Source: Cryptomeria japonica
Lineage: Eukaryota; Streptophyta; Pinopsida; Cupressales; Cupressaceae
Length of the DNA stretch: 64,000 nt
NCBI RefSeq assembly: GCF_030272615.1
Contig: NC_081411.1
Location: forward strand, 38,820,640-38,884,639
Reading direction: 5' to 3'
Shown here: positions 24,774-35,063 of the stretch, piece after piece
How positions within the stretch are numbered: the first letter of the stretch is position 1
Layout of the letters: each line of letters starts with the position of its first letter
Notes under the pieces: model-generated
Told to the model about the DNA's origin: nothing
Databases searched by the model: none
The model's input: only the letters and a program-made list of their open reading frames with translations
Program-made: the position numbers and the translations under genes

Positions 24774-24979
24774 ATAACAACCCTCTACATTAGGTTCTTA
24801 TTGATTCTAACTTGGCTTTTTATTCCAATCTTGAGGCATTTGATCCATTATCTATTTCTTTTATACCCTAGGAAAATCTAAGGCATTTCTAGATGGTCAA
24901 CTCTACAAATCAAATCCTCCAGCTCTGTGGCCAATAGATGTATCGATCCCATGTTCGTTGGTGCCTCCACAGGTAATCC
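24046..24979 (+). repeat. flanking repeat P, copy 1
   Basis: LTR piece (24046-24773) plus 206 bp of its right flank. Matches 37443-38425 and 50892-51874. The left edge coincides with a CACAACCGG shared by all three. Confidence 0.9.
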
Positions 24980-25920
24980 ATTCCTCTTCTTCACCATCTC
25001 TGTAATACTTCACAATATTCGAACCTTCTGAATGATATTTGAATTCATTCTTGACTAGGGGTTTGATACAAGGATAAATCTAGCACCAAGGGGTTCCTCA
25101 ATAGTTTCATCACTACTCTCATTGACATTTTCATTAAATGTGGAATCTTTAGACATTTAAGATTTGTTGTGTCCGTTGAAGTGTCAAAATTTCTTGAATC
25201 CAAGTCAAACCAATTTTCTCTTTCGTAAAGATTGGTGACATAAGTGTGCGAGTATGAAAAATATCTACAGTATTATTTGTAAAAGAATTTTTTGTTCCTA
25301 CTATTATAATTGCTTTATCATCCTTAAATAACATGATATGTAATAATCTAGATTTTGGTTTTAATTATGAGATCCAAGGTATTTGGTTTGAAATGTTAGG
25401 TGTATTTAGCCTAATAAGTATTTATATTAATTTGTATCAAGTTCAATTCAAGGACAAGATTTGTTTTGTCTAATTGACATGATATAGTCATAGCTCAATG
25501 ATAATTTCTAGAAAATTTGATTTAAAACTATGTAAGTATGGAATTTTATAATCTAGAAAAATAGGAAAACCTTAAAGTTTTAACAATTTGGTCACAACAA
25601 TTTGAAATTGATTCAAATCTAGACTATTGATGAATCAATGCACCCTTACTCAATTTTTCATAATCAAAGAAATATAGTTTACTCTATATTAAGTAATCAA
25701 ATATTAAAAAATCTAATATATATTTTAATAAATTGATTTCAATAGGCTCTTGGTCTATTGGTGAAGTTAAAAGGTTCTTAATAACCTTACTAGAGATCCA
25801 AGAAAAAGGTTCAACTTTTGTATTAAAATGATTTTGTAAATAAAAAATCATCCAAAAAAAATAAAAATGATAAAAGATAAATATTTACAATCATATAAAA
25901 TTATAAACAGAATTATACGA
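24780..25920 (+). other. AT-rich flank upstream of SDR copy 1, no recognised gene
   Basis: Anonymous sequence with a short minus-strand open stretch (25149-25334) that I do not recognise and that is identical in copy 2 (38595-38780). No splice or motif evidence makes it a gene. Confidence 0.5.
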
Positions 25921-25924
25921 ACCA

Positions 25925-26100
25925 AAATAAATATATAATAGCAAAAGTCAAAAGGAGCAGATCTCTATTATCCTGCAAAATTAAATAAATATATAATAGC
26001 AAAAGTGAAAAGGAGAATATGTCTATTATCCTACAAAATTAAATAAATATATAATAGCAAAGTCAAAAGGAGAAGGTGTTCTCTATTATCCTGCAAAATA
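25925..26100 (+). repeat. three 58-bp tandem repeats in the SDR copy 1 promoter region
   Basis: Units begin at 25925, 25983 and 26041 with AAATAAATATATAATAGCAA and end in CTATTATCCTGCAAAA. They lie 175-350 bp upstream of the start codon and could carry repeated regulatory sites; that role is inference. Confidence 0.85.
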
Positions 26101-26219
26101 TAATTGTAGTTGTATAGCTTTCAATAAATTGTAACTATCCTCCAAGCATCTAAAACCTCGTGATAATTTTAGATGCTGTTAAGCTTGACTCAAGCCATGT
26201 CCATAGCGTACATGTCCGC

Positions 26220-26226
26220 TATAAAG
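26220..26226 (+). promoter_or_regulatory. candidate TATA box, SDR copy 1
   Basis: TATAAAG, 49 bp before the ATG at 26275, which would give a short 5' UTR. The same heptamer is at 39670-39676 in copy 2. Confidence 0.5.
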
Positions 26227-26274
26227 CCGGCTCTTGGAAAGCTAATACTCAAGGGTATTTTCTAGCTCCACAAC

Positions 26275-27355
26275 ATGGCCACAGCAGAGGTTGCAGTTGC
26301 TCTCTAGAGAAGGTTTTTTCCGTTTTTTTCGCTTTTTTAACATTGTTCACGCTTGTAATGTCTTGACAAGAAAATATTGTCTTCTGTGTGCGTTAAAAGA
26401 TTTTACGTCAACTTATACGCTGATTTTACACTCATAAACATCTGTGTTTGTCTGTGAATGCCAAATTTCCATTCTTACATAGGCACGTAAAAAACCAGAG
26501 ATTGGGAACTCTCATGAACTAATTTTTCTGAGGTATATTTTTAACAAAAATGTATTTGTCATATGCAGACTGGAAGGCAAGGTTGCGATAATCACAGGCG
26601 GATCGATGGGCATTGGAGAGGCCGCCGTTCGGCTATTTGCAAATCATGGAGCCAAAGTCATTATTGCAGACATTGCAGACGACGCTGGTGTCAAATTTGC
26701 GGAATCCCTTTCTCCCTGGGCAACATATATCCACTGTGATGTGACCAAAGAGAAAGATGTAAAAGCAGCCGTAGATTTGGCCATGGAAAAGCACGGAAAG
26801 CTTGACATAATGTACAATAATGCAGGAGTCACCGACATCCAGAAAGGGAGCGTCGTAGATTATGATATGCAGGAATTCGAGCGGGTGATGAACATCAATG
26901 TAAAAGGAGTAATGCATGGCATTAAGCAGGCAGCCCGTGTTATGATCCCCAATAGAAAGGGCAGCATTGTCTCTACGGCTAGTATTGCGGGAATAGTAGG
27001 AGGAGCTACTCCTTACTCCTACACAGCCTCCAAACATGCCATCATTGGGCTGACTAAGAACGGTGCAGCCGAGCTGGGGAAATGTTGTATACGAGTGAAT
27101 TGTGTTTCTCCTGCTGCAGTTGCCACAGATCTGGTAATGAATTATCTGGAAGTGACACCTTCACCAGAGGCTAGAGCCCAGCTGGAGGCCACGGCTGAGG
27201 CCATAACCCCGTTAAAGGAAGTCTTTCTTAAAGCAGAGGATATTGCAGAGGCTGCGCTGTATCTGGCCAGTGATGAATCCAAATATGTGAGTGGTCACAA
27301 TATGGTGGTGGATGGGGCAATAACAGTTGTAAATAACAGCTGGGGATTGTATTAG
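26275..27355 (+). pseudogene. SDR (short-chain dehydrogenase) copy 1, exon-1 stop
   Basis: Two-exon gene: exon 1 26275-26312, intron 26313-26568 (GT...GCAG), exon 2 26569-27355. Exon 2 encodes a classical NAD-type SDR resembling plant secoisolariciresinol/xanthoxin dehydrogenase-like enzymes: LEGKVAIITGGSMGIG, an Asp after the second strand (IIADIADD), NNAG and YTASK. Codon 11 is TAG (26305-26307) where copy 2 has TGG, so translation from the normal start ends after ten residues. The next in-frame ATG (26606) would drop most of the nucleotide-binding glycine motif. Three amino acids differ from copy 2 (Phe56, Lys132, Ala150 here). A sequencing error at that single base is the main alternative. 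Confidence 0.82.
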
Positions 27356-27410
27356 ATAACATTGTACTTTTTTCACTGTTAAACTTGGGTAGTTGTGATT
27401 TAGAAGCTAT

Positions 27411-27416
27411 AATAAA
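27411..27416 (+). terminator. polyadenylation signal, SDR copy 1
   Basis: AATAAA 56 bp after the stop codon. The same signal is at 40861-40866 in copy 2. Confidence 0.6.
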
Positions 27417-27510
27417 CTTCTTGTTCTGTAACTGCAAAGCCAGAGATATATGTGTATTCAAAGTTCCCTAGAACATAATATATAAAATCAAACAAAGGTT
27501 TTTTTTTTTG

Positions 27511-27724
27511 GGTCATTAGCGAACAAAGAACGAGGCAAATAGACTCCAAATGTGTCAGCTGAATTTTCTTAAAAACGTGTTCGGGGAGGTCAGCTCGCCG
27601 GGCTTAACGCACTTATTTTATGGTCATTAGCGAACAAAGAACGAGGCAAATAGACTCCAAATGTGTCAGCTGAATTTTCCTAAAAACGTGTTCGGGGAGG
27701 TCAGCTCGCCGGGCTTAACGCACT
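27511..27724 (+). repeat. 111-bp direct tandem duplication downstream of SDR copy 1
   Basis: 27511-27621 and 27622-27724 are near identical (start GGTCATTAGCGAACAAAGAA, end GCTTAACGCACT). Present also at 40961-41174 in copy 2, so it predates the large duplication. Confidence 0.92.
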
Positions 27725-28330
27725 GAGCTATAAATGAATAGGACGGCTGTTTCCCAGTCCTACGCTCCATATAATGTTTAATATTGAACCTGGTTGCCCG
27801 TTTACATTGGACGCACCTATCGTGGGACGCGTCTATTCTGGTTTCAAAAATGAATTGTTGGACTGACATGCATTGACATACATGTCTGAGAAATGGACAC
27901 CACGTCAATTTGCCGCAGTGGCCGGACCCACAGTATGTGACATGGAGTTGTCGTGGACTCGCCGATTTTAATCATCGGGCCCCACATGAAATTACGTGGA
28001 CATGCCGGAGGACGGTTGTGGCTCACTTAGTGGTTAGCGGCAGTATTTTGTGCATAACATGTACATTAAAAGCCAGAAAAAAAAAAACAACCATCGGCAA
28101 CTGAAAAAACCACCATCAGACGGCATACCGACAAGAAAAAGAGGGTGGGGGCTTAAAAAAAAAGCCATAAAATAAATAAAAAACCATTGGCAATTTAAGA
28201 AACCGCATTCGGATGGCATGCCGGCGAGAAAAAGTGGATGCCACTTTCAAAAAAGGTACCTTCGTTAGAAAACGTGGTGTCATTTTCTGCCTAACGTGGA
28301 AAAAAGAAGACTAATGTGCGATGAAAACAT
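27725..28330 (+). other. noncoding, mixed low-complexity sequence
   Basis: No gene seen. Contains one instance of the motif TCTATTCTGG..TCAAAAAT and poly-A-rich stretches near 28075 and 28155. Overlapping short open frames lack any recognised motif. Confidence 0.5.
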
Positions 28331-28334
28331 TATT

Positions 28335-28525
28335 GTTGAAGGGTAGAGTGCATCTATTTTGGCTCAATGTTGAAGGGTTGTTTTTGAAGCAGTCTGCATA
28401 TATTCTCACTCATTGTCGAAGGGCGTCCGATTCTTGAAGGCTTGATTGTTGAGGGCTCATTGTTGAAGGGCGTCAAATTGTTGAAGGCTTGATTGTTGAA
28501 GGCTCATTGTTGAGGGCGGATTTTT
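28335..28525 (+). repeat. TTGTTGAAGG-type short tandem repeats
   Basis: At least eight imperfect occurrences of TTGTTGAAGG or TTGTTGAGGG, with larger blocks (GCTTGATTGTTGAAGGCTCA) repeated. Copy 2 equivalent at 41784-41974. Confidence 0.75.
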
Positions 28526-28949
28526 AGGACTGTAGCTTTCTGTGTTGTGGTGGGCGGGACGTATGTTGAAATCCACCTCTATAGCTCGTATTTTTCCTAT
28601 TTCTATTTGGATTTTGTTATTAATGATCGGGGTTTGCAATGCTTGTTTGCATTTCTTGTTTGCCTCTATATGTAGTCTGAATAGCTTCAGCCTATGTGGA
28701 AAATTTGCCTATTTTGGAGCCAGAATAGAGGCATATCGTCGCATTAAAGTTAGAGACTGCGCGAAACGCATGTATGTTGGCTCCAAAAATCCTTACGTCG
28801 TGACTCTCAATTAACAAGCCATGGTAGTGGGTCAACCCTTTTGAACCGTAGGTTTTTTCTTTTTGCATTATGCACCATAATAGATACTCCTGGTCTGTTT
28901 TGAAGCCATAATAGACGCAACCATTGATTAGTCCGTTTTGAAGCCAGGC

Positions 28950-29370
28950 CATCCGCAAATCTGCGAAGGCACATAACACACCATTTTTGTCGAATTCGTC
29001 GTTTCACGAGGCCATAGAAAAAGGCGTACACGTAGTCCACAAATCAGGGAAGGTGCATAACACAACATGATAGTCTAATTTGTTGTTTCGTGAGGACATA
29101 GAAAAAGGCGGACATGCAGTCCATGCATGAGTGAAGGCGCATAGCATGCCATGATAGTCTAATTCACCTTTTCATGAGGCCATAGAAAAAGGGAGACTCA
29201 CAGTACGCGAATCACCAAAGGCACATAACACGCCATGATAGTCTAATTCATCATTTTGCGAGGCCATAGCAAAAGGTGGACATGAAGTCCGTGAATCAAC
29301 TAAGATGCATAACATGCTATGTTAGACGTTTTCATCATTTCATGAGGCCAAAGAAAATCTTTGTAACTTT
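28950..29370 (+). repeat. 84-bp minisatellite, about five diverged units
   Basis: Each unit carries GAAGGCGCATAACA-like, CATGATAGTCTAATT and GAGGCCATAGAAAAAGG segments. Copy 2 equivalent at 42399-42819. Confidence 0.82.
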
Positions 29371-29439
29371 AGACTTTGGATTGGACAGGTGGGATTAGGT
29401 TAGAAGCCACCCAACGACTAGAAGTCACAGTAGGTTTTT

Positions 29440-29575
29440 GCGTTAGGGTTAGCCGCGTTAGCATTAGAAGTCACGTTTGGGTTAGAAGTTGGGTTAGGGT
29501 TAGCCACCTCAGGGTTAGAAGTCATGTTAGGCTTTCGGTTGGTCCCGTTAGGGTTAGAAGCCACGAACACATGTC
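29440..29575 (+). repeat. degenerate GTTAGGGTTAGAAG repeats
   Basis: Imperfect repeats of GTTAGGGTTAG separated by AAGTCACG-like spacers. Copy 2 equivalent at 42889-43024. Confidence 0.7.
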
Positions 29576-29734
29576 ATTTGCGAATGTGCGAAATCACTTA
29601 ACATGGTGTGTTAGTTGCAATCTATGTCTCGTGATATTGCGAAAGTGCATTACATGCAATGTTAGTCTTAATCACTAGTTCGCGGTAGTAGGGAATCCAC
29701 TGCGCTTGGAGCTATTCGGGCTCCAAAATGGACA

Positions 29735-30200
29735 TGTCTATTCTAGCTCCAAAATAACATAATGGATTGACTAACACGAGTGTTAGTTGCACATTTTACA
29801 ACATCATTTTTGTAATAAATGGTTGCAATTGAGTAACACATTGCTATCATGTTGTACGAAAGGTCCATTTGGAACCAGAATAGCCCTGACCCTCTATTCT
29901 GGCTCCAAAATGACATTACCGATTGACTAACACACGTGTTAGTCACACATTTTACACCATCGATTTTGCAATAAATGACTGCGATTGACTAACACATCAC
30001 TATCATGCTGTACAAAATGCCCATTTTGGAGGCAGATTAGTCGTGCACCAAAAGGGCCCTCCAAAACAAATCTATCATACAAGGTGTTAGTGATGTGTTA
30101 GTCAATCGTTGTTGTTTATAACAAAATCGACGGTGTAAAACATGCGACTAACATGCATGTTAGTCAATCCATACTACAATTTTGGAGGGGTCATGTGCGA
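29735..30200 (+). repeat. cluster of direct and inverted ~140-bp repeats
   Basis: Two direct units (about 29755-29880 and 29905-30035) with GATTGACTAACAC...GTGTTAGT and ACATTTTACA are followed by a third in inverse orientation (about 30060-30185). The second and third can pair as a long imperfect hairpin. Copy 2 equivalent at 43184-43649. Confidence 0.75.
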
Positions 30201-31475
30201 AATTTAGAGAGTGCATAACACAGCTTGTTAGTCGATATCAGAATGAAACTTTCTATTAGCTGTGTGTGTTATATGAATCCAAGGTCTTTGTAGGATAGTA
30301 TGGGTATATGTAAGTGTACAAAAACGTGCATAGACTATGGTGCAAAATACAAGTACTTAGATTCTAGAATAACATGAAACTTCTGGTAGATGAATTTAGT
30401 TATTAGAAACCACTAAAAAATTAATGCATTGGTTGATAAAAATTCAAATAATTTGTAGATGTCATTGTTAGTATGACAGATTCCCATGTCTATTTTGGAA
30501 TTATAGGTGTCTTGAATTCAAATATGGAGGCCAACTTTTCTTTAGAGACAAGCAAAACACAGGTCGCATTTTAGGGAGGAATAAGCGATGATAGGTTGAT
30601 GAACTTGTTCAGCTATGAAGACAATGCATTCCTTTCCATGGTGAAGTTAATCCTTGGACTTGAGTATCTAGAAGGTGGACGGAAGTACATAACAAATTTA
30701 GACATAGTGTCTCTATTTATGGCATGGTGTTTGGAGCTCTGACCTATTGTGAAAGTCAAACAAATCATGAACAGGTGTGTCAAGAAGGAATGGCTAGGGC
30801 TAATGGAATGGATATGCACGAGACATGGACAACTTTGATAGTGTGGACAGAGTGTGGATTCGCGTGAGCGAATTCACTACTCCCTTGTGTCCGTTCTTGC
30901 TCTGGAGTGCCACATTCGATAAAGAGGCAAGAAGAAGTTTAGCAGAGATTAGAATGCACGTTATTGTGCTATACCTTGAGATGGTCAATGTCTAGAACTT
31001 CCATGTGGAGATGGAAAAATGGGAACCTTGGTCGAAATATAGAGCACTTGTGCAATGAATAGTTCCTGCACACACAAAATGATGGGGTTGACGTTGTGGA
31101 AGAGGAACAACTAAGCAGGGTCATGTGTTGCAGTTCTGTAAAGGCTCCAGTAGGGAGACATAAATGAACCAAGTGAGGAACATGGAAGTGATGGATGTGG
31201 AAGAGGGCATGGTGACTGTTCACATGGAGTAGCAAGATGGAACATACAACCATTTTTTAAGCAAGGGCTTTGTTTTATTTTTAATCTTTTTCAATGTGTT
31301 ATGTATGGAAAGTTATGTATACTGACTTTGATAGTCTAGTCAACTAGCCATGGAGTTTTTTCTTTTATAATGTAAACATTTTCAGAATTAATATAAAATA
31401 TAGTTTAATCGGACAAAAATAAAAATTGTTGATAGCAACTAATACTCTTATCTTCCCTTTTTTTAAATGGTTCTT
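30200..31475 (+). other. noncoding or unrecognised relic
   Basis: Open stretches such as about 30600-30750 (MNLFSYEDNAFLSMVKLILG) look like fragments of an old coding sequence, but I cannot name the family. Nothing else is supported. Confidence 0.4.
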
Positions 31476-31477
31476 AG

Positions 31478-31716
31478 CATTTCATTATATATGGTGAAAA
31501 AATATATGTTTTTGATTGTATGTGCATAAAATTGTTCTATAACATCAAATTCAAGCATTTCAATATATATGACTACAAATAAAATTAAATTCTTGTAGCA
31601 CAATTGAGTTTCTATTCTGGCCTAGTAAAGAAATTGGTGGATTTCAATATATATGGTGAAAAAAAATAAAAAATAGTCTTTTGATTCTATGTGCATGAAA
31701 TTGTTCTCTATTCCAG
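31478..31716 (+). repeat. ~235-bp direct repeat R, left copy
   Basis: Begins AGCATTTCATTATATATGG and contains three TTTCAATATATATG-type sub-repeats. Matches 33646-33884 with small differences, 2.17 kb away. Copy 2 equivalents at 44927-45165 and 47095-47333. Confidence 0.8.
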
Positions 31717-32005
31717 GTATCTATTCGAATGTTGATATATACAATTCCCAAGATGGGATATCACTCCTAGACTTGGGTTCAGTTAGATGTGTTGAATGGT
31801 TAGCTAGAACAAGCTCACATCTAGAGGTAGCAAGTCAATCACTAATGATGTTGTTGCTGGTCCATTTACTTGTGTTATGATTGTTCTTTATGTGTGTTGA
31901 TGATTGGATGATTTACTATCTTTGTTGGCTTCTACATCTGATGATTTCCCTTATTGTGTCCTCTAGAGTATAAAGACTACATTAAGATCTATAGAGGTTA
32001 AGACT

Positions 32006-32770
32006 TCAAAATGTAGTTTCTCCATTCCACTCACTAAAAATTTCAAAATAAGGATCCATACTTAAGGTTGAAATGACACTAATCACTTCCTTTCTTAGTA
32101 TTGAAACCACATAGTGGTTACTTGCATAAATAACCCATTTGTCATCCCCCATAATTCTGAGTACATTATATAAGAATATTTCCAAAAGAATTATGCCATG
32201 GATGTGAGCCTGTTGTAGATGAGTATTCCCATTGATTTCCTTTATTACATTCCCTTCCTCATCTATGTCAAACTTGAAAATCAATCAAAGCTGTATCTCT
32301 ACTTTATGAATTGATTTTAACCACATATTTGTTTTCCACCTAATTGTGATTGGAGAAGCCACTACTTTTATTACAAACTATGAATCCAAATAAATGTCAA
32401 TCAAGCTCAACCTTTTACGCATCCAGTCCCAATATTCCTATGATAATGCAATGGGGAATTGTAATGATAAATTATCCATCATTTCTTTGTGGAGTTCCCA
32501 AAAAGGGCATTGGAAAGGCCCAATGAATCTTGTTTTGATTGGTCTATCCCCAATTAATATCATGTTGTGTAGTACTGAGCATGTGAATGCTTTGTCTTTT
32601 GGGAGGAAATCAAAGTTCCAACATAGATCAAAGGAGCAGTGTTGTAATTTCAGGAGAAGATGAACACTTTTCACTTTGTTGAGAGTAACAAGTGCCAACA
32701 ATAATTTGCTTTCTTCAATTTTAATTATGGTTGGTACATTCTCTAGGATATCATCATTAATTGTGTCCAA
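32006..32770 (-). pseudogene. LINE-type retrotransposon relic (zinc-binding tail of reverse transcriptase)
   Basis: Minus-strand fragments read like the zf-RVT region found at the end of plant L1-type reverse transcriptases: LPKDKAFTCSVLHNMIL then DRPIKTRFIGPFQCPF and a following WELHKEMMDNLSLQFPIA, where the family has Cys/His positions that are partly lost here. A downstream open segment runs to 32006. Stops and missing Cys residues show it is dead. No poly-A tail or target duplication was found. Assignment rests on pattern memory only. Confidence 0.5.
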
Positions 32771-33645
32771 TAAATTTTCCTCACCCTAGAGATCTTGGAA
32801 GTAATTTATTGCTTTGTTCTAAAATTTTATTGAGTGGATAGAGATCTAGTCTTGGTAGTTTGGATGTTTGAAATTATATGCGTTGTTTGTTAGGGGAATT
32901 TAAGTCCCTAATATTCTATTTTAAGATCTTCATGGCTCTCTAAGGGAGGGAAATCCTTTATATCTTATTGGATTGTTTTCTTAATCATCATTTAAAGCTT
33001 CCTCTTCTCTTTTATGCTTATTTGTTTTTTGATATTGACAACTTTTTACTAGTGTTGATGAGATTGGTCATCAATTGATTGATCCTTCTAGGATCAGTGA
33101 TGTCCATCTCATCGTTCTTATCAACATCCTATAATTTTGAGTATAGGTAGTTTACTTAGTGGACTAAGCTTAAGTGGATTCATAGATTATGCATATTAAG
33201 CCATATGAAATTCAAAAAGGTATGGGAGTCTAATTCTTTCTTCCTTCTTTTGTCATTAGGTGCTTCTTGAGTCAGAGATTGATAAGGGTCTTGTAAACAT
33301 GTATCTTTGGGGATGCATTGTGTCATGGTCCTACGAGGTCATTGAGTGCAAAAGCCTTCATTGTGAGAATGCCATTTGCATTTCATGCAAAAGATTTTTG
33401 GATCTCTCTCTTAATCCCATATAACAAACTTCTATTTGTTGTAATTTGAGTCAAGATTTCCATGATTACTATCAATTTGGATTCATGCATAAATTAGGGT
33501 TGCACATATCAATCTCCAAGGTTTTTCTTACCACAAGCGCAATTTTTGTTAAGAGTTTGCATTTGACTCATACTCTAATGGAAGGTTGTATAACTTAAAC
33601 TATGTTAGTTCCTCTACAAATTAAGTCCTAGGATAGAAATTTAAG

Positions 33646-33884
33646 CATTTCATTATATATGGTGAAAAAACATATGTTTTTGATTGTATGTGCATGAAGT
33701 TATTCTATAACATCAATTTCAAGCATTTCAATATATATCACTACAAATAAAATCAAATTCTTGTAGCACAATTGACTTTCTATTCTGGCTTGGTAAGAAA
33801 TTGGAGGATTTCAATATATATGGTGAAAAAAATATAAATTTTTTTTGGATTCTATGTGCATGAAATTTCTCTATAACAAATCTC
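33646..33884 (+). repeat. ~235-bp direct repeat R, right copy
   Basis: Second copy of the 31478-31716 repeat, flanking the segment with the LINE relic. Confidence 0.8.
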
Positions 33885-33914
33885 AGCATTTCAATATATA
33901 TATGACATTCTTAG

Positions 33915-34440
33915 TGTTGGAATATTGTTTAGTAATTCCATGCACTTGCATAGTTTTATGCTTTTAGTTTTTTAGCTGTATTTGGGATGATTATGCGTAA
34001 AAGTTTTTATAGTTTTTTAGTTTTAGTCTTTTTCTTTATTTCTAATTGTAGTCCTAAACCTAGTTGAATAGTATAAGAGTAACCTTGACCGTAATTATTT
34101 CTTTTACCCAACTTTATAGTGGATTTTGTAGGATCATAGTGATTACAACATGACAAGATTCATGTAAAATGGTTTTGTATATAAAGGAGAGTCCTGCGTA
34201 ATTATAAATCAAGAAAAGAAAGAAAGTGAACAATCACTAAGTAAACAAGAACAAAGAGAAAGGTGATAAAAAATAGTTATCAATGTGTTAACACTACATT
34301 TAGCATCAAACAACATTGCAATTTTGTTATGGAATGTCTTCAATCTTGTTCTAACATCATTGAATCAATATAACATGGCTTGATTGTAACTGGGACAATA
34401 TGTGGATTCTCACATCAATTGAAATGTGTTTAACACACTA
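33915..34440 (+). repeat. possible solo LTR or LTR fragment, plus strand
   Basis: Starts TGTTGGAATATTG, has a TATATAAAGGAGAG promoter-like stretch at about 34177 and a purine-rich leader, as LTRs often do. No second end or target duplication was fixed. Copy 2 equivalent at about 47364-47889. Confidence 0.35.
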
Positions 34441-34449
34441 CAAGACAAA

Positions 34450-35027
34450 GAGGGGGGGTGAATCAGTCCATGTACCTTACAATACTTTACTTTTAAATTT
34501 TGTAACTTCAAACTATAGTTAACTTATTACAACAATTGTAAAACAAGAAAGTACAAAGTACAACAAGCACATGAACACCAAATCTACGTGAAAAACCACA
34601 ATGAGAATCACACTCATAATATTAATAAATGATGAAAATATTTTAGGCCAAAGGCCAAGGAGTTTATGGTAGCTAATAGGACTTCCAAGACTAAGGTGCA
34701 CAATCTTAGGGCAAGATACAAAGGTCTATACAAGCTACCAAAGGAACACATCTTCTTGTTAGTTTAAAATGACCTAGAGAAGACCAAAAGATAAACACAA
34801 AATATCAGAAAAGAAAATCAAACAACAAGAACACGAGACAAATTTACTATGGTTCAGAAAATTTGCCTACATCCACTCTCAAAGTAGGGATCTATCAAAT
34901 ATTAATCAAATATTGAATACCAGTAGTACATAGACTGCACACACATTTATGCATTCATATTCAAGTATGAATCGAAGACTTGAGGGAGCGAAAAGTTCAT
35001 ATTACCGTTGGGCTTCACATCCCAACA
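34450..35027 (-). repeat. possible copia-type LTR piece, minus strand
   Basis: On the minus strand it begins TGTTGGGATGTGAAGCCC (35027) and includes the GGTTTTTCACGTAGATTTGG and CACCCCCCCTC motifs seen late in the other copia-like LTRs of the window. No internal region is attached. Copy 2 equivalent ends at 48476. Confidence 0.5.
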
Positions 35028-35063
35028 CTTCTTTCAACAAGTACAAATAATAGATGAATTGAA

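Noticed and set aside
26160-26366. Plus-strand open frame over the SDR promoter and exon 1 (also 39610-39816)
   Set aside because: It runs in another frame through the TATA box and first exon and has no recognisable domain.
26633-27037. 134-codon minus-strand open frame opposite the SDR (also 40083-40487)
   Set aside because: A shadow of the conserved SDR coding strand; no motif or splice evidence.
26606-27355. Taking the SDR to start at the ATG at 26606 (and 40056)
   Set aside because: That start would cut through TGGSMGIG. A splice acceptor just upstream and a matching 38-bp first exon give the normal SDR N-terminus in copy 2.
28542-29040. Overlapping short open frames on both strands downstream of the SDR (also 41991-42489)
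   Set aside because: They sit in minisatellite-like DNA, overlap on both strands and are preserved only because the unit was duplicated recently.
28950-29370. CRISPR-like array
   Set aside because: Spacers are not unique sequences between identical repeats; the whole 84-bp unit is repeated and this is plant DNA.
29440-29575. Interstitial telomere candidate (GTTAGGGTTAG repeats)
   Set aside because: Repeats are few, interrupted and of the TTAGGG type, not a clean plant-type TTTAGGG array, and they grade into the neighbouring minisatellites.
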